Part shown: in pieces, positions 1-11,604 of the stretch
How the letters are laid out: every line of letters begins with the position of its first letter
Position numbering within the stretch: position 1 is the first letter of the stretch
NCBI GenBank assembly: GCA_029747015.1
Contig: JAKOGI010000571.1
Span: 50,001-114,000 of the forward strand
Length of the DNA: 64,000 nucleotides
Reading direction: 5' to 3'
Source: Carnegiea gigantea
Lineage: Eukaryota; Streptophyta; Magnoliopsida; Caryophyllales; Cactaceae
Translations under genes and position numbers: made by a program
The notes under the pieces: model-generated
The model's input: the letters and a program-made list of their open reading frames with translations, nothing else
The model's database searches: none
What the model was told of the DNA's origin: nothing

Positions 1-126
1 TGTATAAATATATTGTGTGTGTATATGTATAAATATAGATATATATAGTATATTATTATATATATATATAATATAATATATATAATAGTACAAAAAATAG
101 ACACACACACACATATATATATAATC

Positions 127-172
<46 letters not shown>

Positions 173-180
173 AGTATGCA
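1..180. repeat. AT-rich microsatellite
   Basis: Runs of (TA)n and near-TA repeats, longest at about 130-170, with short CA/TG runs on both sides (around 100-115 and 175-215). Simple-sequence DNA with no coding content. Confidence 0.9.
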
Positions 181-240
181 CATGTGTGCACACCACATAT
201 ACATGTATGCATACATACATATGAATGTATCTAATTATGT

Positions 241-1703
241 GTGAGTGCAGTATATATGTTAATTATAACAGCAAAAAGAACGTGGGAAATATATTTCTAA
301 TTACAAATTTCTCACGGGTTATTTTCTAACTGAATTACCTTTTAAAACTGCATTATTATTAATTCATAAATAATTCAAGTGGTGCATAATTATTGAGTTT
401 CTAGGTTTTACCACTTTTCAAGCTCATATTGGCGAAACATTCTGAGAGCATTGACTCTCGTATGATTATTCGCCCTGACTTTCAGTCAGGGTTCCTTGAC
501 TCTGTGTTCATGTTTATATTTCGGTTCCATTATTAGGTTTTATGACTTAGCATAGAGATCAATCAATGTGATATCTAACCAACTTGATTATATACACTAT
601 GTTTGATGGATCACATAACTCCTAATCAGTACTTACAGAAGATTAGACCTGATAAACAGGTCATTTGGTTCGGGTATGATTTGGGTTAAGTTTAGGTTGG
701 GTCATATTTCAGGTCAAGTGGCATTTCGTGTTGGTTTGGGTTGGGTTAGGTGAACTTGGGTTCCGATCGAGCTCGAATCAACTATTTTTTGGTCTAATGA
801 GCTTGTCATGCAAAATTAAGCAACTTTGTTGAAAATTTCGGGTTAGGTATGATTTGGTTCCGATTAATTGCGGTTTCAGGTGCACTTTCGAGTGAGCCTG
901 ATTTAGAAGTCGATTCAGGGATGAATCTAGTTTTTTTCGATTCAGGCATTAGGCTAGTTTTACAAAGTCTGCATAAGATAACCATACTCTGTGTATCATA
1001 ATTTATGATACTACTATAGCTGGTCTCCAAGATAGGCATGCACAGGTTTGCCCCTCATTTAAGTTGTATATCAATCATAGAGTTCAAGATTTCCACGTTG
1101 AATTTAACATTCAGTTTAGAGTAAGATATCCCAACAATCTCCTCCATTTTAATGAAAGACAACATCCAAGTTTTTGATGAAAACCTTCCCCCTTATCTCA
1201 GTAATCAGACGTGGTGGATTACCAGTTTACTTATCGCTTATTTGCAATTTCTGGCAACCCGACATTCTCCTTATAGATTAGGGTGAGAGATATGTTCAAT
1301 ATATCCCAGATTAAGATGTAAAATTACAACATACTATTGCTTGTTCATATCAAGATATGTCTATCCATATTATGGCAATGAATATGGGACACAAATATGT
1401 AATTTAGATGTGGAATATAGATTAATAGCCCAAGAAATTTCACGTATCAATGAAGATAGAAGAATTTAAATATAGCGTATACAATCTATAGACGTAGAGA
1501 AATCTTATCAGTCTTCATTTAATGGAAGTGAGTACAATCATAGTTAAGGAAAACTTACGACAATTCACCCAAAATGATTTAACCAAAATGTCATTGATCT
1601 GGAAACTACAAGTTACAAGCCTTGAGGTAAAATCATAATCCTTCAAACCACTGTTCCAATGAAATGCTAACATGAAACTATACAACTCTCCCCCTTTGTC
1701 TTG
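241..1703 (-). mobile_element. Possible 3' end of a copia element (LTR edge at 1136)
   Basis: Read on the minus strand, a purine tract (1137-1150, AAAATGGAGGAGAT) is followed directly by TGTTGGGATATC (1136 downward), the usual arrangement of a polypurine tract and the start of a copia 3' LTR. A second purine tract, CAAAGGGGGAGAG, lies about 550 bases upstream in the same orientation (1684-1700). Some copia lineages carry such a second copy. I cannot see the other LTR end, a primer-binding site or coding remnants, so the extent is a guess. Confidence 0.3.
473..491. other. Short perfect hairpin
   Basis: CCCTGACT-TTC-AGTCAGGG is an 8-base perfect inverted repeat with a 3-base loop. It lies in gene-less DNA inside the possible copia LTR. 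No T-run follows, and no role can be assigned. Confidence 0.5.
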
Positions 1704-1740
1704 TATCAAAAAATAGGCCAAGGGGTTCAAGGTGGGAGAA

Positions 1741-4502
1741 GTGTAAAGTGTATCTTAGATTGAGGGGGCTTTGGGACCGAATTCGTGAGAGTTGTTTCGT
1801 TTTTCTCGCCTTTGGAGGAGAATATGGGGTAGTGCTCTTAATAGGATATCAACTCAACCAATTGGGTTAGACAGTAGACTTTGTTGTAGAGGCGCCAATA
1901 TTACGTTGGAGACTGTGAATGTATCTTTAGAGGGAACAATTGTGCCACACAGTGGAAGAATAGCCAGAGATGAAATAGTCAGATGAGTTGGAGATGGTAG
2001 ATGTGTTTGGTATGCTTGTGAAGCTTACCTGGGCCTTCTATGATACCCGGGTTTCCGAAAAAGGGGTCGTTTCTTTTAATTTCTAGTAGTTCTCATTTAT
2101 TTAGGAGACTTCTTATGATGGCTTGTAGGTTATGTAACCCTAACCTTAATCCTCCCTATTTATTTTATTTTACATCCTCAGAAAACAACGTAGTATCTAT
2201 ATCTCTCAGTCAAAAGGAAATAGAGGAGAGAAAGTAGAATGGAAAGTTCATCTCTAAAGAAACCTAGGGAAGGTAGTGATTCTATGTAATTATTAGTCAA
2301 TCAAATAGATTTTGCAAGTGTTTTCCATTCATCATTTGCTATGGATAAAATATATATTGTCAAATTCTGATTACATATTTACTCAATCGGCCTATGTTTC
2401 AAAGTAAAATGATTTTGAATCTTCGAACTCTACTACATCAATTAGAAATTGTAACTCATTGATGTGGACAATGTTTATTTCCTCTTCTGCCACACTTTAA
2501 TCAACTCCCATCAATGCTTAATTATTCCAGGTCGTTGTCCTTGTTTGAAAAATACCTAAGCTGGTTCTTATCAATGCCAATATTTATTAAGGCTCATGTT
2601 TCCTTTGCCTGCATACTCATTATCCAGGCCACCATGCTTTTTCAGGCCTTATTATTTCGTGCACCTTAGTTGATTTTTGCTGTATTTAATCAAGGTTATT
2701 TCGGCCCTAAGATTCTTCAAAATATGACACTCCTATGTCTACTTACCTATTTTACCAAGTGATTCAAATGATTTGCATCATTTCGTTTGATCCATCCGAC
2801 TGTTTTACATACTGCCAAACCCCTATTTCTAATGTTATTGCCTAATCCTAGCTCTGCACTACTTTAATTATCAATAGCTCCATAAATGTTTGTTGATTTT
2901 AAAAAAGTCAATTAAGTCCAGAATTCAGATTTATGATTTGTTCCTCAGGTTCGTTTTATACCGTGAATAGTCCAAAGTGCATTTGATTTTGTCATGATAA
3001 ACCAGACTTGGTCTTCTGTCCTCTCCTTGAAAGTTGCTTAATTTCACATGATTAGTAACTGTGGCTCACAAACTGTTTTTAAGCAAATCTTGTTTTCCTT
3101 CGCTGATGTGGATAGAATAGTAAATATCTTCATTTGTAGGCCAATTATCCTTGATTCTTACACTCATGGGTCGTCGCTGCTAGCTATCAGCATACATATT
3201 TGCTAATTAATAGATCCTTATGTATAGGTGATATTCAAGCATTCCACTAGGTCAGTTTGGTTTGGCACTTTCAAGTAAGTGGTGCAATACTCTTTTAGTG
3301 TTTCATGCCGAAAATATTATTGGTTAAATTCCTTCGATAAACTAGTTTTGTTAATCAGGTTAGCATGTTACTATTTGATTTGAATTATTTTTGGAATATG
3401 TTAAAAGGTGAGATTTTGCTATGTTTCGATTTCTGTTTAAAAAATAGCATGTTTGAATGTCAATTTACTATGACCTTAACTATATTCGGCCTTATGTCAA
3501 TCAAATATGATTTTATTGTGTTTGCCCATGATATTTGCAAAGTAGCCCTTTTTGAATGGAGTAAATTTGACGAAATTGATTTACTATTGTAATTTTATTG
3601 TTTGAAGCACTTGGTCTATGATATATCACTTGCTTCGTACTGCCAAATTGTTATTTACCGCTACTCAATAACTTAATTTACTAGGCATCATTTTGTATGA
3701 CTATTATATCGATTTTATTTTTGCACTATGTCCTCAGCCTTATTGAATGGAGGTAAGCACCAAACCTGTCGATCGAATTATAGTATAAGTGGTATTCTGT
3801 ATTGTGATTCTAATATGTGTCCATAACTTTTGGGCCCCTCTGTTTTGTGATGTCATTATGGCAATCAGATTTTGTGACTCTTTATTGCCCTTGCAATTAG
3901 GCGAGTAGTGGTCTTAGCCCCAATTCGCTATTCTAAAGGATTTGTTTTGCATAATGCGCATGTTCGTATTTTCTTTTGCATATTCTAAATAAGTTTGTAA
4001 AATGTACATGTTGCATAATGCAGTTATGGTTATTTTATTAATATATTGTTACTATTATAATTGACCCAACATATGATTTACTTGCACTCCTAACCTAGCT
4101 AAAGGGGTGTTATGCTATTTACTTGGCTTCCGAGCCCATCCCTTCCTATGTTTTTTAGGTCTTACTTATGTTACTGTTTGAGTCAGGAAGTGGAGATCAG
4201 TTGCTATTGTGGTTGTTATGGATCTTAGGGACTCGGTTTGTTAGCTAGAGGACTAGTATTACATTATTTATGCATCATGAGGTTAGATCTTGCCGAGTTA
4301 CATATTCTTGGGGAGGTAAGACATTTGAATTCCCATTGATTCGTAGTCCTATTCTTATTAAGGTTAGCTTAAATTCCAACATTATTCTCCATTTGGGAAA
4401 TAATATTACCTTTGCTATTTATGCCTTTGTTTGATATTTGAGCCATGCATACCTGTCAGACTCTTATGTAGCATTTGTTATTCCCTGGTTTGGGGTGTGA
4501 CA
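1741..4502 (+). mobile_element. Probable chromovirus 5' LTR, right end at 4502
   Basis: This stretch has no convincing gene. Its right end reads TTTGGGGTGTGACA and is followed eight bases later by an initiator-Met tRNA primer-binding site, the typical 5' LTR end of Tekay/Del-type Ty3/gypsy elements. The left edge is not resolved and I set it only by exclusion. Small open frames here (for example 3365-3592) look random. Confidence 0.4.
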
Positions 4503-4509
4503 AAGTAAG

Positions 4510-4521
4510 TGGTATCAGAGC
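4510..4521 (+). other. Primer-binding site, chromovirus
   Basis: TGGTATCAGAGC matches the 3' end of plant initiator-methionine tRNA, used to prime reverse transcription by many plant copia elements and chromoviruses. It lies just right of a sequence ending in GTGTGACA, so it marks the 5' LTR/leader boundary of an old plus-strand element. Confidence 0.75.
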
Positions 4522-4725
4522 TAGTTAGCAAAATCCTAGCATATTTAATGATCATTAGAGAAGCTCCTTTGGGTTTATAGGTTCCGTTGAGATCTATCTT
4601 AGGTTTATAAGTTCTTATGTTGGGCAACCTAAGTGGTCTGCCCTCGTTTCAAAGTCGGTGAGGTTTACATGTGTTGATTAATATGACTTATGTCAGTCTT
4701 TCAAAGCTTTTCGTGGTTATTAGGG

Positions 4726-5993
4726 TGATACGGCCACAAGCACATGGTGGCACTATAGTAAATAAAGTTGGATCCCACAGAGACTAGGTTGATCTATTAG
4801 GTTATAGTCCCTCAAGATAGGCTATGCGAATCCAAATTTGAGAATGGAATTTAACTATGCTATTTACCTATTCTAATAGGTAAACAATCAAGCAATTTAA
4901 TCAAATCAAGTTATTTTTAACCCAAGAATTAATCAAGCACCCCTTCTTAGATGGGTAATTCCAAAACCGATAATCGAATTATCAAACTCGTCTTTCAAGG
5001 TAGAATAAAATTCTTAAATCTAATAAACTATCATTTCTCAAGGGTTTTTTATTAATATAAGATTATTAAGAACATGATTATCAAATTTAAGGCCTTCTTA
5101 AACGGTGAGTCTTTCTAAAGATCCCACTCACTTAAATTGAATCTTAGTTTTCCAACATCTAGTTTCACCTTTCAGTTCTTCACCAAATGTCTAAATCAAG
5201 TAAAAAATTGATGAAGTTTCCTACTAGCAATTCAACAGAATAAACCCAACAAATCCAAAGCACTTTTAGATCAAAACAAGAATTGATTTAATCACAACAA
5301 CTCAACTTGATTCCAAGATTAACAATCTAAAACTTAGCATAAAAATCAATACTAATATAAAAAGCATAAAAATCTAAAGAGAAAAGAGAAGAGAGGGGAG
5401 AGGAATTGCTCAACTGATGGTCCAATGCACACATGAACTGCCGTTGTAAACTTGATCCGAAATCCTTACAATCTTCCCCTTTAACTTGCTCTTTCTCTAA
5501 TCTAATCTACAATCCTAATCTAGATACTGGATTATGCAGAGTGGAAGAGGATAGGATGTGTCTTGAAATGAGGTTGAAAGCACCCCCTTTGTAGTGAAAC
5601 TCCTGAAAGCTTAACAGCCATGATAAATAATGGCATTAAAACTACCTGAAAGTCGAAAAGCTGCGAGAAAAGAAACAGTCTCGCAGGAAATGAGGCCACC
5701 ACAGACCGTGGCCTTCACCACGGACCATCCGTGGTGACCACTGTTCTGATATTCTTCTGTTTTTCTTTCCTTTCCACCGGTATAGTGACCTAGGGGCATC
5801 TGTGGAGAGTCAAAATACACTCCATTATAGTTAACTTTAGGGTAAAATGGTCCAAAAGCCTGCTAAACACATAAAAGAACCACACCAAGCGTAAAACGGA
5901 AAAAAGAGTATAAATTATAACATAAAGTACATAATTCTTCCTAAAAATGGCACAAAATAACCTCAAAATAGAGTGCACTTTAAGGACTTATCA
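4726..5993 (-). mobile_element. Solo LTR of an Athila-like element
   Basis: The block starts TGATACGGCC and ends GGACTTATCA on the plus strand, so on the minus strand it runs TGATAAGTCC to CGTATCA. It is bracketed by identical TAGGG at 4721-4725 and 5994-5998, a perfect 5-bp target-site duplication. Its right part resembles the LTR at 46108-47309 (compare CTCCTAAAAATGTGGC there with CTTCCTAAAAATGGCAC here). No internal coding sequence lies next to it, so this is the product of recombination between two LTRs. It landed between the primer-binding site and gag of the older chromovirus. Around 5695-5735 it holds overlapping CCGTGG/CCACGG inverted repeats. Confidence 0.85.
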
Positions 5994-6015
5994 TAGGGTT
6001 TCTTCTTAAGCTTTC

Positions 6016-6333
6016 ATGTCTTCTGAGAAATAGAAGTCTCCTAAGTTTAAGGCCATAGCGACTCAAGAGGGGACACCTCAAAATGATACTCCATTACTTA
6101 ATCCCAAAGAGGTGATGCTTAAGTTTATGCAAGACTTCTTAGCTTTTATCAGTCAACAGTAGTAGCAGCAACAACAACCACTGAGTACCCCCACGCATGG
6201 ATAGTTCATTGTCTTCTTCGATCAAGAGGTTGGTGGATTTCTTAAAGATAGCTCCTCAACCTTGCATTGGGACTACATACCCAATAGAGGTAGAAAACTA
6301 GATCGATGAGATGGAGAAGGCCTTCCAAGGCTC
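6016..6333 (+). pseudogene. Chromovirus gag N-terminus, broken
   Basis: A degenerate reading frame begins at the ATG at 6016 and is cut by a stop codon after five residues, with further stops and a frameshift. Fragments typical of plant Ty3/gypsy gag remain: a Gln-rich stretch (about 6160-6180), then the pattern of an FLK..PP.. segment followed by a DEMEKAFQ-type motif (6225-6330), which in intact elements sits at the start of the gag core. It is the continuation of the leader that begins at 4510, after removal of the solo LTR. It ends abruptly at about 6330 where Tat-type RNase H begins. Confidence 0.55.
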
Positions 6334-7076
6334 ACAACCGCGCCCGCTGAGAAAGATTCGCAACCACGGCCTTGGCACCTGTATGTGGATGGCTCGTCCA
6401 CTAAAGGCAGTAGCGGGGCCGGCCTCATCATTGAAAGTCCCACTGGGGCATGGTATGAGCACGCCCTAAAATTCATGTTCAAAGCATCCAACAACGAGGC
6501 CAAATACGAAGCTCTCATCACGAGGATTGAGCTCTGCTACACCGCAGGAGCCGACTACATCCAAGCCTTCTCTGATTCCCAGCTTGTCGTCAGCCAACTT
6601 AATGGGTCTTATAAGGTAAAGGACGAGGTCATGGCCGCGTACGTTCGACGAGTCCGCGAGGCCACCAAGTTATTAAAACATTTCAACATCGCACACATCG
6701 CGCGTTCGGAGAATCGACAGGCAGACGCCCTGTCCAAATTGGTAAGCTCCTCAGATGATGGGAAGCCCAAGAACATCCAGTGGGAAACTTTAACGGAAAG
6801 GAGCATCGACTTGCATGAGGTGCTATGGCTGGATAGAAGCCCGACCTGGATGGAACCTATTCGCGCGTACCTTACTGATGGAACGCTGCCCATGGACCCC
6901 AAGGAGGCTGAGAAAGTAAAGAGGAGAACGAATTGGTTCATCTTATACGAGGGGATTCTCTACAAGCGGTCATTCGCCCGGCCTCTCCTACGATGTGTGA
7001 CCCCGGCGGAAGGCAAGCGAATATTAGAAGAACTGCGTGAAGGCATTTGCAGCTCACATGTAGGAGCCGTGCACTA
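6334..7076 (+). pseudogene. Tat-type RNase H and following spacer
   Basis: The frame is open from before 6334 to the stop at 7075-7077. It shows the four acidic residues expected of an RNase H active site in order: Asp in YVDGSS (about 6382-6399), Glu in NNEAKYEAL, Asp in SDSQLVV and Asp in RQADALSKL. The enzyme would remove RNA from the RNA:DNA hybrid during replication of the element. A C-terminal part (about 6800-7070) leads toward the integrase zinc finger and is broken at 7075 by a stop. The reading frame of the following integrase is different, with another stop (TGA) at about 7095, so the polyprotein is disrupted here. Confidence 0.8.
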
Positions 7077-7079
7077 GCC

Positions 7080-8057
7080 ATTACGGCTATATGAATCGGC
7101 TACTACTGGCCTAGTTTGCTGGAGGACGCAATGACTCTGGTGCGGACCTGCGACAAGTGCCAGAAATTCGCGCCCGTTCAACGGACCCCCTCCACAACCC
7201 TGACACCGATAGTCAGCCCCCTCCCGTTTGCCACGTGGGGTATGAATACGAGCCAGCGCAAGTACCTCTTTGTGGCGGTCGACTACTTCACCGAGTGGAT
7301 CGAAGCCGAAGCCGTCGCCTCTACAACCACCGCCGAAATGCGTAAATTTATATGGCGCAACATCATCAGCAGCTTTAGCATCCCCCGCGCCATTATCTTT
7401 GACAACGGGCAGCAGTTTGACACTAGTAAGCTCACGGACTACCTCCATCACTTGGGTTGCCAAGCTCGATTCACGGCCGTCGCGCACCCCCAAACCAATT
7501 GCCAGGCTGAGGCGGCCAACAAATCCATTCTCCATGGTCTGCAAAAGAAGCTTGATAATGCCAAAGGGAAATGGGTGGACGAGCTGCATGGCGTCCTTTG
7601 GTACCCTCGCACAACCGAAAAGACTGCTACAGGTGAAAGCCCATTTATGCTGGCCTACGGTTCCGAGGTGGTTTTGCTCATCGAGGTGGCCCTCCATACC
7701 CATCAGTTGACTAGCTTCCAGGAGGCGTTAAATAGCGCGAAACTACGTGAAGCTCTTGATCTCCCTCCATCCATTCGTGGTGATGCCCTTCTTCCCGAGG
7801 CTCTCTACAAACTACGCATCGGGCGGCTACACAATCGCTCAGTGAGGATTCAACCTATCCACGTCGGCGATCTCGTCCTTCGTTGCACAGAGGTTGTTGC
7901 TCGAGCAAGGGAGCACGGCAAGTTAACCGCCAACTGGGACGGCCCCTACAAGGTCACTACACAGATCCTCCCTAGCACTTACCGACTAGAGACCCTCCAG
8001 GGTACCCCCATCCCGCGGGCCTGACACAGCCGCAACTTGAGGAAATACCGCATTTAA
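7080..8057 (+). pseudogene. Ty3/gypsy integrase, catalytically damaged
   Basis: Recognisable integrase: the CDKCQ half of the zinc finger (about 7150), core motifs VDYFTEWIEAEA and FDNGQQFD, and a Glu exactly 35 residues after that Asp (QAEAANK), so the D-35-E half of the triad is intact. The segment after ATWGM that normally carries the first catalytic Asp has been lost: the text goes straight to NTSQRK (about 7235-7260). Near the end a TGA at 8022-8024 interrupts the frame, which then runs on as HSRNLRKY, a typical gypsy integrase tail. The enzyme could not have worked. It is followed within about 110 bp by the first tandem array. Confidence 0.85.
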
Positions 8058-8169
8058 GCTTATATTGTTATGTTCTTTCTTGTCTACCATGTATCTAGTG
8101 CACTCTTCGTAATGAATATCAAGACTCAAGCGATCATCATTCGCCCACCTGTCTACCTCTTCTTCCAAT

Positions 8170-8570
8170 ATTGAGCACGGCCTCGTGGCCGGTCGCTACA
8201 CTCTTAGCCCCTCTGCGGGTTAAGAGTCCTAGAGTACGGCCTTGTGGCCGGTCGCTACCCTTAGCCCGATTGCTACCCTTAGCCCCTTTACGGGCTAAGG
8301 GTCCTAGAGCACGGCCTTCTGGCCGGTCGCTACACTCTTAGCCCTTCTGCGGGCTAAGGGTCCCATAGCACGGCCTTATGGCTGATCGCTACACTCTTAG
8401 CCCTCTGCGAGCTAAAGGTCCATGAGCACGGCCTTATGGTCGGTCGCTACACTTTTAGCCTCTCTGCGGGCTAAGGGTCCCAGAGCACGGCCTTAAGACC
8501 AGTCGCTACACTCTTAGCCCCTCTGCCGGCTAAGGGTCCGAGAGCACGGCCTTTGTTCTTTCATTTGGGG
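8170..8570 (+). repeat. Tandem array A, ~59-bp hairpin units
   Basis: About seven units, marked by GAGCACGGCC or variants at 8173, 8232, 8307, 8366, 8424, 8483 and 8541, so the period is 58-59 bp except for one longer step. Each unit holds two inverted repeats: CGGCC..GGCCG and CTTAGCCC...GGGCTAAG. It lies between the end of integrase and the 3' end of the antisense gene. Tat-lineage 3' regions are known to spawn such satellites. The same unit recurs in array B. Confidence 0.9.
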
Positions 8571-8773
8571 GCCGCCGTCATAAGAATGAAGGAAGAATTA
8601 AGTACAAGTATGAAATGAAAGACCAAAGGGACGAATATCACATAAAGACAAACATGCCATAACGATGAAAAGAAGACCCTTTCATTAAAAATAAAACATC
8701 ACAACACAATCTTTTACAACCATTTCTGAAACCAGAAGCAAAAATAGAAACGAGCAAAACAGGGGGACAGGGG

Positions 8774-11344
8774 CTACACGTCCGGCTCTCCGCCATCCTC
8801 GCGCCCTTCCTCCTTAGATGCACCAGCCTCAGCTTCCAAAGGATTGGTGGCCTCATCCTCAGCAGCTTCACCCTCAGATGAAGGGGAGATAAAGGCCACC
8901 TCCTCGGAATCGCGGTCCTCTGCAGCAGCCCGTTCGCACTCATCCACAAAGTCCGGATAGGCCTCAAAATACCGGTTATCTGAAAATTCGCCTGCAAGAG
9001 TTAGTAAGACTTTGCGGAGGTAGACGAGGGTGTCCGAGCGGCCTTGCTTATAGCTCTGCTCCTTGGCTTGGACTGCATCGGCTGCGGCCTTCTCCAACTG
9101 GCGCTGCAACTCTTTCTTTTCGCCTTCGCGGCCCTCTAGGTCTGCCTGCAGCCTCTCGCAGCGTCTCTGATCTCGAGAGATGAGTCCCTCCAGCCGCCGG
9201 CACTCTGCCGATGGCCTTTACCCCTTTTGCGAAGACATCGACCATGGTCATCTCCTCTTCAGATATCTTTGGGGGGTCCGAAGCCCCAGGGGTCGCCAGG
9301 TCCCAGGATTTTGACTATATCCTGGACGAGAGAGAGCCTGGTACTCACGTCCGCCTTGATAAAATTGGCTAAAGGCCACGGAACGAGTGAGGAGGTGCCG
9401 CTAGCACCTGGAGTCGTGGCCGCCGCGCCTCAGGAGGGAGTCAGGTGCACCTGCTGGGCAAGGGTTCGCTCCCCTGTTGACCGGCTCCCTAATTGACGAG
9501 CAGTCAGACGGTCGGCCTTCGCTCCCCCACTGGCGAAGGGGCGGATGCCACGGTCTCCCGAGGAGGACCCTCGATCTTCTGATTCTTACGGACCGGCAAA
9601 CTCACGGTGGGCCTCTTCTAGCGAGGTACAAGGGAGGGCGCCTGCAAGAATAAGTTAAGTCAGTTGCAAGATAAACAAAGGAGGGAAGAGCACATAACTC
9701 CTTACACCGTACCTTTTTGACTTGCTGAGCAACAAAGAACTGCCTCTCCTCCTCCCGCCTCCGCTCGCCGGCGGCTACCACTTGCTTGGGAGTAGCATCC
9801 CCAGTTTCAAAGACCGTCAGCCGGGCCCTCGCTTGATCTGCACAAAACAAACAAGAAGTCAGGTCAGCACCAAACGTAAAATAGGTCAGTATTGAAACGG
9901 CTAAGTACCCTTAGTAATATTCTTAAGGACCAGCAGGCCGGTCACAGCGAAAAAGAAGTCGTTCGCAGAAAACTTTAGCCTAGGGAGCCAATTTAACGGT
10001 TCTCAGTCGCTAGATTTGCTTCTTCTCTTCTAGGGCCCTTTCATCGACTCAATTGCTTGAGTCATGAACCTAGGAATTGGCCGAGGCCTATCGTCCTCAT
10101 GTATATAAAACATAAAATAGCGGGCCGTGCGTCGCTCCTCCGCGGTAGGCTCTTCAAAGGGGCTCCGAGCCGGTTTCCCCTCATTCCACTCAGGGACGTC
10201 ACTCCAACATGATTCTCGGCGTAGGAAGAGGAAGTCGTACTTCCAATACTTCAGTTCTGACTTCTTTTCAATGGCCTTCATGAAACCCGGCCTATTGTTG
10301 AAACAGTACCACCCCAAATCCTCGGTCTCCTTAAGGCCTTCTGAACCGTGTGGACCAGGCTAAATGCCCGGGCCGAGCAAGCTAGGTCGCGCAGTTCGCA
10401 GGTAGCAATGAAGGAACAAATATTATGCCAAGATGTGGGTACGATCTGTGCTGGTGTGAGCTCGTACTTATTCAGAATCTCCCTTATCACGGGATGCAAA
10501 GGAAAACGGAGATCGTAGTTAAGAGCTGCCCAGTATACGGCTATACACTTGACGGGCGGTTCATTTACGTTGCCATCCGGTTCGGGAAGCACGAAGGAAT
10601 ACTCTGCGTTCAAAAGGTACTGCTTCTTGAGGGCTGACCTCTTAAGCTTGTTGACGGCCTTTGGGTCGGGGAAGTGGCTCCCTGGGCCATCCTGCAAGTC
10701 TGAGCGAGTTGGGGCCCCAGGGAACTCTAGCCCTTCGGCTATGATTTCGGTGATTGGAGGCGCATGGCTTGGTTGTCTACGCACCAATCCCACCGGCACT
10801 GACTATGATTTAGTGGGGGAGCTTGTCGAAGCCCCCTCCGAGTACGAGCTCCGCGAAGAATGCCCAGAGGCAGAGTTGCGAGAACGCGACCGGGAGGAAG
10901 TGCTAGAACTAGAGGAGGCCGTCTCAGCCTCCGGGTCTAATAGAGTAGGAACTGAGCAAAGATTACCCAGTCTGCCCTCTGCCAGCGGCTCATCTAGGGA
11001 CTGAATACGGGGGGTAGATTTCGTCTTTGCCATCCTGCGGAGCTGGAAGTCGGGCACATAGTTAGTAATGGTGATCTCCGAAGGGTACGTCACCTCCACC
11101 TCAGGCCTAAGAATGCTGGGGGTGGAGGAGTACTGGCAGCTAGACCACGAGGGCGTGCCCGGCTCAAAAAGGGGAACGACGTAGGGAATCTTTTTCAGCT
11201 CCCTACACTTATTCTGACGGGGGACGCCAGCCACCACCCGACCATCAATAATGGCCGGGAGGCTAGAGAATTGTGCGTGCCGACCCTCCATTTGGGGGCC
11301 AGCTTGCCCCTCACGGACGTCCCCACTGGACGAGCAAGACGACA
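8774..11344 (-). pseudogene. Antisense ORF (aORF) of the Tat element, gypsy-type domain
   Basis: Antisense to gag-pol. From the proposed ATG at 11344 (MSSCSSSGDV) it has a Ser-rich, charged N-terminus (to about 10803), then a globular part matching the plant 'putative gypsy type transposon' family as I remember it (PF04195): FPLHPVIREILNKYELTPAQ and SWHNICSFIATCEL (10278-10700), then GWYCFNNRPGF (about 10300). Two 71-bp introns with GT-AG ends are supported by frame continuity: 9838-9908 (phase 1) and 9642-9712 (phase 0). The C-terminus (8774-9109) is helical and acidic. Breaks: a frame change at about 10800 and at 10310-10330, stops at about 10030, 9993 and 9620, and another shift near 9170. 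The function of this family is unknown. Steinbauerova and colleagues described aORFs of this kind in Tat elements. Confidence 0.75.
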
Positions 11345-11604
11345 TAATATATAACAAATAGTAATTTGTTGGGGCGTAAACGTGTACCTGTAAATGATGA
11401 AGATTCAAGGACCTGGTTGAAGATGGGGGTGGCACCTTCAAACAACCCTTTGAAGATACAAAGAAAAGCTTGAGGCGCTACAGCAAAGTTGGAAGGGGGA
11501 GTAAGGAGTAGGTAGCAGAGCTTCTCTCTCTAAAAATTAGTTTCCCTCTCTAGGAAATGAAAATGTGAAGAACACAAATGACCTCCCTCGAGGGATGCTC
11601 ACCC

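Noticed and set aside
700..770. GGGTTAGG-like words suggestive of telomeric repeat
   Set aside because: Only a few irregular GGGTT words in a loosely repetitive TTGGGTTGGG stretch; not a telomere array.
7074..7703. Long minus-strand open frame opposite integrase
   Set aside because: It lies entirely opposite a recognisable integrase frame and has no motif, so it is a shadow of GC-rich coding DNA.
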